In this document: piece by piece, positions 25,755 to 34,646 of the stretch
How positions within the stretch are numbered: position 1 is the stretch's first letter
Layout: each line of letters begins with the position of its first letter
Assembly: GCA_903910445.1 (NCBI GenBank)
Contig: CAIVZR010000004.1
Span: 1 to 64,000 of the forward strand
Reading direction: 5' to 3'
Origin: an uncultured Bacteroidota bacterium
Lineage (GTDB): Bacteria > Bacteroidota > Bacteroidia > UKL13-3
Length of the DNA: 64,000 nucleotides
Made by a program: the position numbers and the translations under genes
The notes under the pieces: model-generated
What the model saw: only the letters and a program-made list of their open reading frames with translations
The model's database searches: none
Told to the model about the DNA's origin: nothing

Positions 25755-27638
25755 TTATCGACCGTATTTATTAAGTAGGTCCTGATATTTCTTGCCTTCA
25801 ACACTATCACCTTGTGCATAATACGAATCTCGAATTACACCGTACGCCTTGCCAGAGTTAGGAAATATATTCACAGTGCGTTTGCCATAACGAATCCCTT
25901 CGGTATAATTCTTATTCAAAAAGTATATCAAGGCCAAGTTCTCCGATGCCATCTGGCTTGATGAATCGGTTTCATACGATCGCTTTAAGTAAATCGTGGA
26001 ACTGTCAAAATCATTCCTAGAGCCATAAATCACTCCTAAATTATTAAGTGCAATAAGATGGTGTGAATCGTATTGAAGTGTTTTTTGATAAGCTTCGATA
26101 GCCAAAGCAGTATCTCCCTTTTCAGATCTAGCGACTCCTAAATTATATAATGCATCAGTGTTCGATGGAAGTATTTCAATACTTCTCTCATAATAACGAA
26201 TCGCATCTTGCATGTATTGCATCGCTTGCGCTCCATCTCGTTCTTTCTCTCCAAGCATTCGGTAGGTAGTTGCTAAGGCGTTGTTGGTACGGCTGCTATT
26301 CGGTGCCGCTTCTGCACCCGATTCGAATAGCGCTTGGTTCGATTTCCAACGACTACTCCCTGCAAATGTTAAAGTGCCATATACTAAAATCAATATAAAA
26401 AAACTAAGCATCATCGAACGATGCGCCTTGCCCTTAAGGTTAGTATCGTCAACTTTCAAAAGATGCGTAATGGCATATACCAAGGCAATGACGAAGCCCA
26501 AGGAAGGTAAGAATAAAAATCGTTCAGCAAGTGGCGTACCATTGATGAAAAATATATTACTAACGGGTAATAAACTGAGAAAGAAAAATAATATACCAAA
26601 TGCAATGGCTGGAATTCTATTCCAGCACCATATTAATATATAAATAAGTGAACCATATAAGAGTATTGAAAGCCATGGCAATAGTGCCATCCACCCTATA
26701 ATTGGAATTTGATTAAATGAGTAATCCCATGAAAGAGGCCATGGTGCAAGGAGCAGTTTTAAATCGTAAAATAATATTTCTAATCGTGTAGCAATAGATT
26801 CGGAAACAGAATTGGTGCCGTATAAAATATTCTGATATACACTGGTTTGACTTGCCGCCAAACTATTGCTGATGATTTGGTTACGAAGGGCAATAAATCC
26901 CACGCCAAGTGCCAGAAAGGGAATGGCAGTAATAATCCCTTCCTTCCACGATTTCTTATTGATTAAAATGATCATGAATGGAATAATTGCAACGATAGCA
27001 ATGGCACTTTCTTTTGAGCCCATCGCCATACAAAAAAAGAAACCACTATAAACTAAATTTCTAATCTTAGTAGCATTAAGCGCTTCCGATTTTAATACAA
27101 AAAGTAAAGAAAGAATTCCAAACAATGCTGCCTGTAATTCATCCCTGCTTTTTACGCTAGCCACCACTTCTGTATGCAATGGGTGTGATATAAATAGCAA
27201 TACAATAAATCCTGACAGATAAGGATGTAATCTCGGAAATAACTTAATAACGAAATTGAAAAGTACAATCCCAAGAATTAAATAGAGTAATAGGTTGATG
27301 GTATGCGCGGGAGCCGCTTTTTTGCCTAGAAATTCTTTCTCTAAAGCAAATGATACCAAGGTAATTGGGCGATAAGGCTGCTGCCCAGGGGCTCCGTCAA
27401 ATTTCTCTAAACTACCATGACTAAAAATTTCGGGAATGCCCTTTATTCCTTTTTGAACTGATTTATGCTGAAGAAAAAAAACATCATCATCCAATGTGAA
27501 TTCATACTTCACTGTTGCACCATAAAGTAATAATGTGAAGGCGAAAATTACAATTCGTATCTTATTATTTGATAAGGTTTCATTAGTCTTCGACGACTTG
27601 GTCGCTTTGGCTTTTAAATCAGGAACTTTTTTCGACAC
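25755..27638 (-). CDS. Membrane protein with TPR repeats, TMTC/O-mannosyltransferase-like
   Basis: A 627-residue protein starting with GTG (no ATG is available nearby). An acidic motif EFTLDDDVFF (about 45-54) follows the first membrane helix, as in GT-C glycosyltransferases. About ten membrane helices follow to residue 425, including FISHPLHTEVVASVKSRDELQ. The C-terminal 190 residues are TPR repeats (for example ALYNLGVARSEKGDTALAIEAYQKTL). This is the plan of the TMTC proteins, which are O-mannosyltransferases in animals. In bacteria the acceptor is unknown; T9SS-exported glycoproteins are a reasonable guess. Confidence 0.75.
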   Translation of the reverse strand: MSKKVPDLKAKATKSSKTNETLSNNKIRIVIFAFTLLLYGATVKYEFTLDDDVFFLQHKSVQKGIKGIPEIFSHGSLEKFDGAPGQQPYRPITLVSFALEKEFLGKKAAPAHTINLLLYLILGIVLFNFVIKLFPRLHPYLSGFIVLLFISHPLHTEVVASVKSRDELQAALFGILSLLFVLKSEALNATKIRNLVYSGFFFCMAMGSKESAIAIVAIIPFMIILINKKSWKEGIITAIPFLALGVGFIALRNQIISNSLAASQTSVYQNILYGTNSVSESIATRLEILFYDLKLLLAPWPLSWDYSFNQIPIIGWMALLPWLSILLYGSLIYILIWCWNRIPAIAFGILFFFLSLLPVSNIFFINGTPLAERFLFLPSLGFVIALVYAITHLLKVDDTNLKGKAHRSMMLSFFILILVYGTLTFAGSSRWKSNQALFESGAEAAPNSSRTNNALATTYRMLGEKERDGAQAMQYMQDAIRYYERSIEILPSNTDALYNLGVARSEKGDTALAIEAYQKTLQYDSHHLIALNNLGVIYGSRNDFDSSTIYLKRSYETDSSSQMASENLALIYFLNKNYTEGIRYGKRTVNIFPNSGKAYGVIRDSYYAQGDSVEGKKYQDLLNKYGR

Positions 27639-27664
27639 GGTGATTTTGAATTAGATGCTGATGG

Positions 27665-27672
27665 CAAATATA
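27665..27672 (-). promoter_or_regulatory. -7 element for the TPR membrane protein gene
   Basis: The minus strand reads TATATTTG, an exact TAnnTTTG, 26 bases before the GTG start. Confidence 0.5.
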
Positions 27673-27815
27673 AAATTATTAATATGAGTTGCAGAAGTTC
27701 TAATTCCGATGAGACTTCACGATTTGCACTTTTTTATACCCCATATACGGGCAATTAATCACCACTTGAACGATGAATTAAGTGATTCTAAAAACGGCTA
27801 TATTTTCAAAGGATT

Positions 27816-27823
27816 TATTTTTG
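27816..27823 (+). promoter_or_regulatory. -7 element for the C10 protease gene
   Basis: TATTTTTG matches TAnnTTTG. It lies 48 bases before the ATG at 27872, within the upstream extension of the open frame. This supports 27872 as the true start. Confidence 0.5.
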
Positions 27824-27871
27824 AGGTATTACTTTTTTATACTAATTTTCCACCTTAAATTGATCCTCATA

Positions 27872-30442
27872 ATGAAAAAATTACTCCTTCCTTTCTTGTT
27901 TTTATTTGTTGCAATACACGCCATTGCTTCGCCTGTATCGCCTATTGTGGCAATGCAAGCAGCAAGGGTATATTATACGCATCAAGGTGCAGCTACCTTC
28001 TCCAATGCCGATTTCAACCCAGTACAAATTCCAACATTGCAAATTTCAACAGTCTCTCCTGAGGTATACCTATACAATACCTCCAGTGGATTTGTGATTG
28101 TTTCTGGCGATGATGCAGCCATTCCGGTGATTGCATATAGCACAGAGGGAAACTTACAACCCAATAATTTGCCCGATGGATTTATCAAGTGGATGGATAA
28201 AGTGAAACGTGAAATTATATTCATTCGTGAAAATCATCTCGTAGCTAATGATGAAATAAAAGCCAACTGGGACGATTTAAATAATAACCGATTCAATACA
28301 ACCCTCACCAATGCAGTGAATCCGTTGATTGCTACTAAATGGGACCAATCGCCTTATTATAATGCATTATGCCCATATGATTATACTCAAGCCGATCGCA
28401 CCGTTACGGGTTGCGTTGCTACAGCCATGGCGCAGATTATGAAATACTATAATTATCCTGCACAAGGCACTGGCTCTCATTCTTACAATCATAGTCGTTA
28501 TGGCACTTTATCAGCGAATTTTGGTGCTACAACCTATAGCTGGACGTCCATGCCTAATAGCATCTCATCATCGAATAGTGCCATTGCTACTTTAATGTAC
28601 CATTGTGGTGTATCGGTTGATATGGATTATAATGTAGGTTCACAAGGCGGAAGTGGGGCCTATACCTCAGCATTGCCGGGATCATACAAAAATTATTTTG
28701 GCTATCAAGCTACTGTTCAAAGGGTAACAAGAAGTACTTATAGTGATGCAAACTGGATTGCTTTGATGAAGACTGAATTAGATGCTTCCCGACCTATTCA
28801 ATACGCTGGAAGTGGCACGCATGGCGGTCACTCTTTTGTAATGGATGGATACGACAATTCAAATAACTTCCATTTCAATTGGGGATGGAGCGGTTCTTCT
28901 GATGGTTATTTTGCAATCAATGCCTTAAATCCGGGTTCTTTAGGCACAGGCGGTGGTGCTGGTGGATTTAATAATTATCAAGATGCAATCATAGGAATCA
29001 AACCTCCTGCAGGCGGCGGCGGAGGAGGAGGCTCCACTTCAGATATGAGATTGTATAGCAGCATCGTAGTGAACCCCAATCCAATTCAATACAATACGGG
29101 CTTCAATGTTACTGTAAATGTTGCTAATTATGGCACTACAACAGCAAGTAATTTTACTGGTGATTATACCGCAGCAATATTCAATTCAAGCAATCAATTC
29201 GTATCCTATATTGAAACAAAAACAGGATATACCCTGAATTTCAATAACTATTATACCAATCCATTAGTATTCACTACTTCAAGCATTTCGGCACTAACAC
29301 CAGGAACCTATACTATTGGTATTTATTATAAGGCTACCGGAGCCACTCAATGGTCGGCATTTGCGAACGGAAGTTATCAGAATTTTATTAGTGTTCAGGT
29401 AGAAGGCAATGACGTTAATACCTTGAAGCTATATGCTGCGATAACTACCACACCAACTATCATTGTGCAAAATCAAACCTTCACTGTAAATTTCGATATT
29501 GCTAACTTCTCAGCATCTGCATTTAATGGTGATGTATCGGTAGATATACATAAATCCGATGGAACTCATATCCGTGAGTTAGCAATTAAAACAGGTTTAT
29601 CGTTACCTTCCAATAATCACTTTATCAATGGGCTAACATATACTATAACTGGAGGATTGCCAGATGTTCCAGGGACTTACCAATTATTTGTTTGGGACCT
29701 ACCTTCGGGAGGTAGCTGGGAATTTTTAGGCAATGGTGCCTATGCAAATCCTATAACTATTCAAGTGGTAGCACCAGGGCTTACTCCCGATGGCTATGAA
29801 GTAAATAATACGCAATCACAGGCCGCTCCATTAACGATGAACTTTAGTGGTAATAATGGCAATGCTAAAACCAATGCAGCCAATATTCACCTCGGTACAG
29901 ATATCGATTACTACTATATCGATTTCGCTCCTAATTTCAATTATACATTAACACCTCGTGTACACGATAGTTACAACGCTGCCGATGGCGGAAACTATAC
30001 CGTTGATGCGACCTTTGTTTATAGTACCAATGGCGTAAACTATAGTGCAAGTATTGATGATCTTATGAGTGGTAATATTATTGTAAATAATGGTGGACGA
30101 GTATATTTCCAGGTATCTCCATACTATACTGGAAAGACGGGCACCTACGCATTGGAAGTGAAAGCCACTCGTGTGGCTGCATCTGCCGGTATCAATTCGC
30201 AAAACACAAAAGGAATTCAATGTTATCCGAATCCCACCTCAACAGTATTGCATATTGTAATGGATAATCCGAGTGAAATGCATTATGAAATTACAGATAT
30301 ATCTGGAAAAGTAATGAGTGCATTTGATGATGGATCAGGAAATATTAATTTAGATGTGCAGGTTTGGAGTCAAGGAATTTACTTCATCAAAGCCTCGAAT
30401 AACGAAACTTCCTACACTACTAAATTTGTTGTTACCCGATAA
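27872..30442 (+). CDS. Secreted C10 (streptopain-like) cysteine protease with T9SS sorting domain
   Basis: The open frame runs from 27782, but the ATG at 27872 precedes a signal peptide (MKKLLLPFLFLFVAIHAIAS), giving 856 residues. Residues 21-125 are an SpeB/Spi-like propeptide. The C10 domain has catalytic Cys181 in TVTGCVATAMAQIM, His320 in GTHGGHSFVMDG and Trp/Asn in FHFNWGWSG. A Gly-rich linker follows (about 380-390), then two CARDB-like Ig domains, a pre-peptidase C-terminal-like domain (about 670-790) and a T9SS type A sorting domain starting IQCYPNPTST. It is predicted to be a secreted or surface protease made as a zymogen. Confidence 0.92.
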   Translation: MKKLLLPFLFLFVAIHAIASPVSPIVAMQAARVYYTHQGAATFSNADFNPVQIPTLQISTVSPEVYLYNTSSGFVIVSGDDAAIPVIAYSTEGNLQPNNLPDGFIKWMDKVKREIIFIRENHLVANDEIKANWDDLNNNRFNTTLTNAVNPLIATKWDQSPYYNALCPYDYTQADRTVTGCVATAMAQIMKYYNYPAQGTGSHSYNHSRYGTLSANFGATTYSWTSMPNSISSSNSAIATLMYHCGVSVDMDYNVGSQGGSGAYTSALPGSYKNYFGYQATVQRVTRSTYSDANWIALMKTELDASRPIQYAGSGTHGGHSFVMDGYDNSNNFHFNWGWSGSSDGYFAINALNPGSLGTGGGAGGFNNYQDAIIGIKPPAGGGGGGGSTSDMRLYSSIVVNPNPIQYNTGFNVTVNVANYGTTTASNFTGDYTAAIFNSSNQFVSYIETKTGYTLNFNNYYTNPLVFTTSSISALTPGTYTIGIYYKATGATQWSAFANGSYQNFISVQVEGNDVNTLKLYAAITTTPTIIVQNQTFTVNFDIANFSASAFNGDVSVDIHKSDGTHIRELAIKTGLSLPSNNHFINGLTYTITGGLPDVPGTYQLFVWDLPSGGSWEFLGNGAYANPITIQVVAPGLTPDGYEVNNTQSQAAPLTMNFSGNNGNAKTNAANIHLGTDIDYYYIDFAPNFNYTLTPRVHDSYNAADGGNYTVDATFVYSTNGVNYSASIDDLMSGNIIVNNGGRVYFQVSPYYTGKTGTYALEVKATRVAASAGINSQNTKGIQCYPNPTSTVLHIVMDNPSEMHYEITDISGKVMSAFDDGSGNINLDVQVWSQGIYFIKASNNETSYTTKFVVTR

Positions 30443-30453
30443 TTGTAAAACCT

Positions 30454-30942
30454 ATGAAATATGTAATCCCGATGTTACTACTGATCCTAGTAGCATGCAC
30501 ATCACAAAAGAAGAAGAAGGAATTGGAGTCGAAAGTTAATTATATTGGAGCACCTACTATTGTTTATAAAACAAAAAAGGATTATTCAGGGAATGTTCCT
30601 GTAATGCTCAATGCCACAAAAGATACCATCGTTTCGTATCCTGCGAAGGAGGATTTGAAACCGAATGGGAATTGGGCATATCCTTCTTTACTTCATAAGG
30701 ATTACTTGCTCGATAATCGTGGAATTGGCCCCAATGTAGCCTTCCTGAGATATTCCTATGAAGAGTATTATAACTTGCCCTCTATCCCTTCCGAAAAGGA
30801 GCTGTTGCTTTCGATACTTGACAAAGACCCAATCAAGGAAATGTATAATTTAGGTAGCCGTTATCAATATAAAAATCTGGTCGACAGCATCAATTCTCTC
30901 ATCGATAATGGGGATATTAAACTTTATAAGAAAATAAAGTAG
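30454..30942 (+). CDS. Small lipoprotein of unknown function
   Basis: A 162-residue protein with a lipoprotein signal, MKYVIPMLLLILVACTS; Cys15 is the acylation site. A Lys-rich stretch follows directly, then a region rich in Tyr and Pro with KDYLLDNRGIGPNVAFLRYSYEEYY. No family was recognised. It begins 12 bases after the C10 protease stop and may be co-transcribed. Confidence 0.65.
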   Translation: MKYVIPMLLLILVACTSQKKKKELESKVNYIGAPTIVYKTKKDYSGNVPVMLNATKDTIVSYPAKEDLKPNGNWAYPSLLHKDYLLDNRGIGPNVAFLRYSYEEYYNLPSIPSEKELLLSILDKDPIKEMYNLGSRYQYKNLVDSINSLIDNGDIKLYKKIK

Positions 30943-30973
30943 GAGAGAGACATTATCTCATTAAGTTAAACGA

Positions 30974-31405
30974 ATGCATATCAACGAAATTAAAATTGAT
31001 ACCCCCGAGTATCAGGAAATGATAACTTTACGCGATGATGTATTGCGCAAGCCTCTTGGAATTACACTCGACCTAACTAAGTTAGGAAATGAAGCCACCG
31101 ATTTTCTAATTGGTTGCTATGAAGAGGAAGAACTCATTGGATGCGTCATACTTACTCCTCTGAATTCACACGAATTAAAATTACGTCAGATGGCGGTACA
31201 CGCCAATTGGCAAGGATGCGGCATTGGTTCAGAAATTGTTGGATGGGCCGAAGACTTTGCTCGACATCAAGGATATTCATTGATTAGAATGAATGCTCGT
31301 AAATACGCGATTCCGTTTTATGAAAAACTAGGTTATAGTACTTATGGAGATGAGTTCTTGGAAGTTGGGATCCCACATCTAGCAATGCAAAAGGAGCTTT
31401 TATAA
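30974..31405 (+). CDS. GNAT family N-acetyltransferase
   Basis: A 143-residue acetyltransferase using acetyl-CoA. The binding motif is QMAVHANWQGCGIGSEIV (about 76-93), corresponding to the R/Q-x-x-G-x-G/A loop. The C-terminal part, RMNARKYAIPFYEKLGYSTYGDEFLEVGIPH, is typical of the ElaA/YjcF-like subgroup. The substrate is unknown. The gene is 31 bases after the lipoprotein gene. Confidence 0.88.
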   Translation: MHINEIKIDTPEYQEMITLRDDVLRKPLGITLDLTKLGNEATDFLIGCYEEEELIGCVILTPLNSHELKLRQMAVHANWQGCGIGSEIVGWAEDFARHQGYSLIRMNARKYAIPFYEKLGYSTYGDEFLEVGIPHLAMQKELL

Positions 31406-31462
31406 GTAATTGTTTAATAAGAAACAATAATCTCCATCACTTTATTTTTCCTGATTTATTGA

Positions 31463-31470
31463 TACATTTG
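31463..31470 (+). promoter_or_regulatory. -7 element for the M48 protease gene
   Basis: TACATTTG matches TAnnTTTG and lies 28 bases before the ATG at 31499, favouring that ATG over the upstream TTG at 31478. Confidence 0.55.
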
Positions 31471-31498
31471 ACCGCAATTGAAATCAATACTTATTGAA

Positions 31499-32908
31499 AT
31501 GAGAAGTCTCCTTTACCTTTTTCTTTTTTTTTCTTTATCAAGCATAGCACAAGATTATAAGCCCATCATATCTGATGCTGCTTTAATAAAAGAGTATAAG
31601 GCTTTCCTTAAAACAAATTTAAAACTATCGAAATCAAGTTATCCCAAAAAATACAAAAAGGAATTTTCTATACTCTACAAGTCGCGATATGAAAGCTTAA
31701 ATAGCAGAGTGAAATTCGATTATTTTATTTTTACTAATTCTTGGAATAACTATTTTAAGAAGGTTATCAATGCTGTGGCGAAAGCCAATCCCACTTTCGA
31801 TTTTAGTCGAATTCATATTTTAGTTTCTAGAGATGAAGATTTTAATGCGTATTCTACAGGGGAGGGGACCATCGTGGTTAATATTGGGTTGCTCAATAGA
31901 ATTGAAAATGAAAGTGAATTAGTATTTATTTTATGTCATGAATTTTCACATTTCATACTAAATCATTCCGACAGTGCGATTTATAAAAAGCTACAGTCGA
32001 GAAACGCTAAAGCATTCAAGGCGCAAATCAAGGAAATTAAAAAAGCAAAGTATGATCAATTGTCTAAATTGAAAAAAGTGTTACGTGAAGATATTTATCT
32101 CGAAAAACAAAACAGCAGAGACGCCGAGCGACAAGCCGACTCATTGGGTTTGGTTTTTCTGAGAAACACACGTTATTCTGAAAGTGGTGCGGTAAATTCA
32201 ATTCAACTGTTGATGAAATTAAAGAATACTTCAGCCTATGAGAATTTGAATATTTTTGAATACCTGAACCGACAACCAAATGAAATAAAGCAATCAACAT
32301 TTATAAAAGGAGGAAAGCATGTCGATGAAGAAGATTATTTGGATAGTTCTCTTATTAAATCTCATCCCGAGTTGGAAGAAAGGTACGAGTCTTTTCTGAA
32401 GAAAGTAGCTGCAAACAATACAAACACGGAAAATAGTGCAGGATTTGAGGCGGTAAAGAGGGATTGCTTTTTTGAATTTGATGAAGCGCTTATAAAGATG
32501 GGACATTTTGATCAAGCACTACTCTACGCCCTTAAACAACTCAAGAACAATCCCGAATCATCTTACTTTAGAGAAGTGGTAATATTTACGTCCTATATGC
32601 TCTATGAGTCAAGAAAAGAGCACTTCTCTGGATTGATGTTTCAATATACTTCTATAACATTTGACTCCGCAAGATATTGGATGAAAAACTATGTTGTCGA
32701 CTCAAAGCTTTCACAATTATTAATGGATGCAAAAAAACTCACTGAGCAATATCAAGAAGGAACAATGATTTCTGAACGTTTGATATATGCCAAGGCCATG
32801 TTGGCCTGGGTAAGTAATGACAAACATCATTATATGGAATTGCGTAATAATTATATACTTTCGTACCCTAAAGGTATTTATTCTAAAATATTTAAAATAA
32901 GGAAATGA
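31499..32908 (+). CDS. Secreted M48-type zinc metalloprotease
   Basis: The protein is about 469 residues from the ATG at 31499 and has a signal peptide ending FSLSSIAQ. The zinc motif HEFSH is at 147-151, and the third ligand Glu is probably in SRDAERQADSLGLVFL (about 210). The C-terminal 200 residues are helical and resemble TPR-like repeats (HFDQALLYALKQLKNNPES). It would degrade periplasmic or envelope proteins, similar to BepA/YfgC. Its stop codon overlaps the next gene's ATG (ATGA), so the two are translationally coupled. Confidence 0.85.
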   Translation: MRSLLYLFLFFSLSSIAQDYKPIISDAALIKEYKAFLKTNLKLSKSSYPKKYKKEFSILYKSRYESLNSRVKFDYFIFTNSWNNYFKKVINAVAKANPTFDFSRIHILVSRDEDFNAYSTGEGTIVVNIGLLNRIENESELVFILCHEFSHFILNHSDSAIYKKLQSRNAKAFKAQIKEIKKAKYDQLSKLKKVLREDIYLEKQNSRDAERQADSLGLVFLRNTRYSESGAVNSIQLLMKLKNTSAYENLNIFEYLNRQPNEIKQSTFIKGGKHVDEEDYLDSSLIKSHPELEERYESFLKKVAANNTNTENSAGFEAVKRDCFFEFDEALIKMGHFDQALLYALKQLKNNPESSYFREVVIFTSYMLYESRKEHFSGLMFQYTSITFDSARYWMKNYVVDSKLSQLLMDAKKLTEQYQEGTMISERLIYAKAMLAWVSNDKHHYMELRNNYILSYPKGIYSKIFKIRK

Positions 32909-34473
32909 AATTACTCAACTCAAAACACCTGCTCACCGTTGTATTCTCACTAATTCTTTCAGTATCATTTGCACAAGATTACGACCTTTCTGGTGTAGAT
33001 AGATTCAGAATGCGTAATGCCGGCTCAATTATTAGCAACCGCGTAATAAAAGGGTATTACTTCTTTTACGAAAGCTCCAAACACGCCAAAGGGAAGAGGA
33101 ATTATACAATTGTTATCCTAGATGAGAATTTAAAAGAACTCACTTCTCAAAAAATGATTGAGAGTGATAAGGTTTACCTTGTTGAAGCCAGTTATAACAA
33201 TACCTCTATCCTATTAAAGTTTTTCGATTTAAAGCAAAAGAAAGTGATGTATCGATCAGTGAATAACGAAGGGGAATTAAGTGATAAATCAACAAGAGTT
33301 GCGAATAAGTATGAGGTGTCGAGTTACCAGCAATCCTATGCTACCGATGTTAGTAATCTAACCCTAAACCCTTTCGGGACTAATATGTTTCTTGATTATT
33401 ATATTTTCAAAGGGGGCAAAGGATATACGTTTAAGCTAGATGCGGTAGATTCAAAGGGCGAGAAACTTTGGACCTATGCTCCTGCGCATACAGGAGGGAT
33501 TGATGCGGCTACCTATATGGCAGCGGATAATGATCAAGCATTGTTCCTTGTTTATCGCACCGAAAAAACCATGTCTAGAGACTATAAATTTTCTGTTTTA
33601 TCGATAGATGCTTCTGGAAAGAAGCGCTTTCAGATAAAAATGGAAAGCCCAAAACATAACCTAATGCCACATCACGCTTATATTGATAAGGATGCGGGTA
33701 CAATTATGATTGTTGGCGAGTATTATGATAGTAAGGATAAATCATTCAAAGCGGCAAGTAAAGGTATTTTCATTAAGATGCTATCGTTGGACGGTGAAGA
33801 ACTCTCTCAAAAATTCCTCTCTTGGGAAAAGAAAATATATGCAAAACTTAGTGAAGACGAGAGAAGTGATGCCGCAAAATATTATATGTACTTTCATCAG
33901 ATAATTAAAACTGCGGATGGTAAAATTATCGCCGTGGCAGAGCAGTATAGAAAGCAAGTAAGTGCTACAGGAGTTGCTATGAAAGTTGCAGCGAGCGCAC
34001 TTGGTGGCACTACCAATGCAAGTGCTTTGGAAATTAAAATTGGCGATTTAGCCATTATCGTTATTGATACTGCTTTAAAAGTTGATGAGGTGAAAATCAT
34101 TGATAAACATTCGAATCATATAGTGCTGCCTCAAGGCTATGAATATGTGAGCCAGCACTTATTGGCTCGAATTATAAAATCGGAAGGTGGCTTTGATTAT
34201 TACTTTACTCAGGCGGATAGCGCTAATTCGAAAGTTACATTTGGATATATTGACCGTGAAAAGGTGGAAGGAAAAAATGGTCGCAAGGATGTATTTAACG
34301 CTGTTAATTATGCTTCCGAAGGTGATGGTAAATTTACTTCTGATAAGATAATTCTGTCAACCAACGCATACGAAATGGATGTTATGCCTGCAAAACCAGG
34401 CTTTATTCTTATCTATGAATATTTCAGAAAAGACAAAAAGGTTTCAATTCGTTTGGAGCCGATTAATTTCTAA
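32905..34473 (+). CDS. Secreted protein of unknown function coupled to the M48 protease
   Basis: A 522-residue protein with a signal peptide (MKLLNSKHLLTVVFSLILSVSFAQ). The rest consists of repeated beta-strand segments (for example YTIVILDENLKELTSQKM, YTFKLDAVDSKGEKLWTY, FSVLSIDASGKKRFQI), suggesting a beta-propeller or similar fold. A hydrophobic Ala-rich segment sits near 355-372. No family name can be supported. It starts at the ATGA overlap with the M48 gene, so it is probably a partner, substrate or inhibitor of that protease. Confidence 0.65.
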   Translation: MKLLNSKHLLTVVFSLILSVSFAQDYDLSGVDRFRMRNAGSIISNRVIKGYYFFYESSKHAKGKRNYTIVILDENLKELTSQKMIESDKVYLVEASYNNTSILLKFFDLKQKKVMYRSVNNEGELSDKSTRVANKYEVSSYQQSYATDVSNLTLNPFGTNMFLDYYIFKGGKGYTFKLDAVDSKGEKLWTYAPAHTGGIDAATYMAADNDQALFLVYRTEKTMSRDYKFSVLSIDASGKKRFQIKMESPKHNLMPHHAYIDKDAGTIMIVGEYYDSKDKSFKAASKGIFIKMLSLDGEELSQKFLSWEKKIYAKLSEDERSDAAKYYMYFHQIIKTADGKIIAVAEQYRKQVSATGVAMKVAASALGGTTNASALEIKIGDLAIIVIDTALKVDEVKIIDKHSNHIVLPQGYEYVSQHLLARIIKSEGGFDYYFTQADSANSKVTFGYIDREKVEGKNGRKDVFNAVNYASEGDGKFTSDKIILSTNAYEMDVMPAKPGFILIYEYFRKDKKVSIRLEPINF

Positions 34474-34646
34474 ATAAGGATTGCTTTGGGGAAAGATTGC
34501 TGCTTTGTAGTGAAAACTTCAAGTAGCCCACGAATGTTTCGTTTTCAATCTACATATTGAACTTTTTCATGGCAGAACTCGCATTTAGAGTATAACGATG
34601 ATGCAAAATTTCTTTAATTTGCAACTCCAATTAGCTCCATAGCCCT

